DNA from: Pseudorhodobacter ferrugineus DSM 5888
GTDB taxonomy: Bacteria > Pseudomonadota > Alphaproteobacteria > Rhodobacterales > Rhodobacteraceae
Direction of reading: 5' to 3'
Assembly (NCBI RefSeq): GCF_000420745.1
Contig: NZ_ATVN01000003.1
Location: 124,001 to 188,000, forward strand
Length of the DNA: 64,000 nucleotides
Within the stretch, counting starts at the first letter, position 1. Each line of letters begins with the position of its first letter. The translations under genes and the position numbers were made by a program. Below, piece after piece: positions 63,607 to 64,000 of this stretch. The notes under the pieces are model-generated. The model saw only the letters and a list, made by a program, of their open reading frames with translations. It was not told the origin of the DNA and did not search any database.

Positions 63607-64000
63607 ATGACCGCATCTTTCACCGATTTAGCCGGATTTCGTGCCCTTGTGGCGCAGGCCCCAAGCGCTGATGCCACAGCCACCGCAGGCGCGCAGGACC
63701 GTAATGGCCAATTGACCAAACCGCCCGGCGCGCTGGGGCGGCTGGAATCACTGGCAATCTGGTATGCAGGCTGGCGGGGCACCCCGCGCCCGCAGATTAC
63801 CGCGCCGCAGGTCATTATTTTTGCAGGCAATCACGGGGTTGCGGCGCGCGGCGTGTCGGCTTTTCCGCCCGAAGTGACCGTGCAAATGGTCGCCAATTTC
63901 CAAGGTGGCGGGGCGGCGATTAACCAACTGTCCAAGGCGTTCGGCGCGCAAATGTCGGTCCATGCGCTGGATCTTGACCGCCCCACTGCCGATTTCACCG
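63607..64000 (+). CDS. cobT: Nicotinate-nucleotide-dimethylbenzimidazole phosphoribosyltransferase, 3' truncated
   Basis: The first 131 codons are present, the gene runs off the right edge. Makes alpha-ribazole 5'-phosphate for cobalamin. [22 protein letters not shown] is the conserved CobT start region, [38 protein letters not shown] the next. AAGGAGG lies eight bases upstream of the ATG. Works with the divergent cobS. Confidence 0.96.
   Translation, partial: MTASFTDLAGFRALVAQAPSADATATAGAQDRNGQLTKPPGALGRLESLAIWYAGWRGTPRPQITAPQVIIFAGNHGVAARGVSAFPPEVTVQMVANFQGGGAAINQLSKAFGAQMSVHALDLDRPTADFT

Overview
The window is gene-dense (about 68 protein genes, most gaps under 150 bases), GC-rich, and has the gene content and order of an alphaproteobacterium of the order Rhodobacterales (Roseobacter/Rhodobacter group). 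Supporting neighbourhoods are secG-pyrG, purA-DUF2842, DUF6476/rluD/rpoH, a SUV3-like helicase with S4-fdxA-carD, hflK-hflC-degP, and a long Ala/Lys/Glu-rich protein typical of the group. I see no rRNA, tRNA, insertion sequence, prophage or CRISPR array. It reads as ordinary chromosome with a few accessory clusters.

Layout. 1-8.8 kb: truncated sugar epimerase, GST, PPK2 polyphosphate kinase behind an FNR-type box, DUF1007 plus a NicO-type Ni/Co exporter, MATE pump, rlmJ, acyltransferase. 8.9-14.3 kb: pyrG, secG, an unrecognised gene, a broken DUF6524 gene, purA, DUF2842. 14.3-24.7 kb: the 780-residue coiled-coil protein, thiamine pyrophosphokinase, DMT transporter, sulfotransferase-like protein, serine dehydratase, GST, EF-hand protein, rpiA, glutathione reductase. 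24.8-31 kb: hflKC, a DegP-type protease, HD hydrolase and lipoprotein, 2Fe-2S ferredoxin, FG-GAP protein. 31-39.8 kb, minus strand: a complete polyamine-type ABC importer flanked by two amidases, then a hybrid histidine kinase. 39.8-46.2 kb: DUF6476/rluD, rpoH, small exported proteins, three TetR-like operators, a Gfo/Idh/MocA oxidoreductase and a capsule-type transferase. 46.2-51.2 kb: YjbR, oligoendopeptidase F, ATP-dependent DNA ligase and its partner exonuclease. 51.4-56.3 kb: the Anbu cluster. 56.4-64 kb: hydrolase, SCP2, TPR protein, SUV3-like helicase, S4 protein, fdxA, carD, cobS and the start of cobT.

The most interesting system is the five-gene run at 51.4-56.3 kb: circularly permuted ATP-grasp, alpha-E, transglutaminase-like, Anbu (a proteasome/HslV relative with its N-terminal Thr intact) and a translationally coupled D-2-hydroxyacid dehydrogenase. 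The first four are a known conserved association with unresolved biochemistry. The fifth gene is not a member I know of, so its coupling to Anbu is worth testing.

At the sequence level I report a triple TGAAC-N3-GTTCA operator with no regulator gene next to it, a DUF6524 gene broken by a T8 frameshift and an in-frame TGA, two CTACG-armed hairpins that supply the stop codons of both flanking convergent genes, a second intergenic repeat family (three copies), and divergent start codons sharing CATG between DUF6476 and rluD. All function calls come from reading protein sequence by eye; no database search was run.
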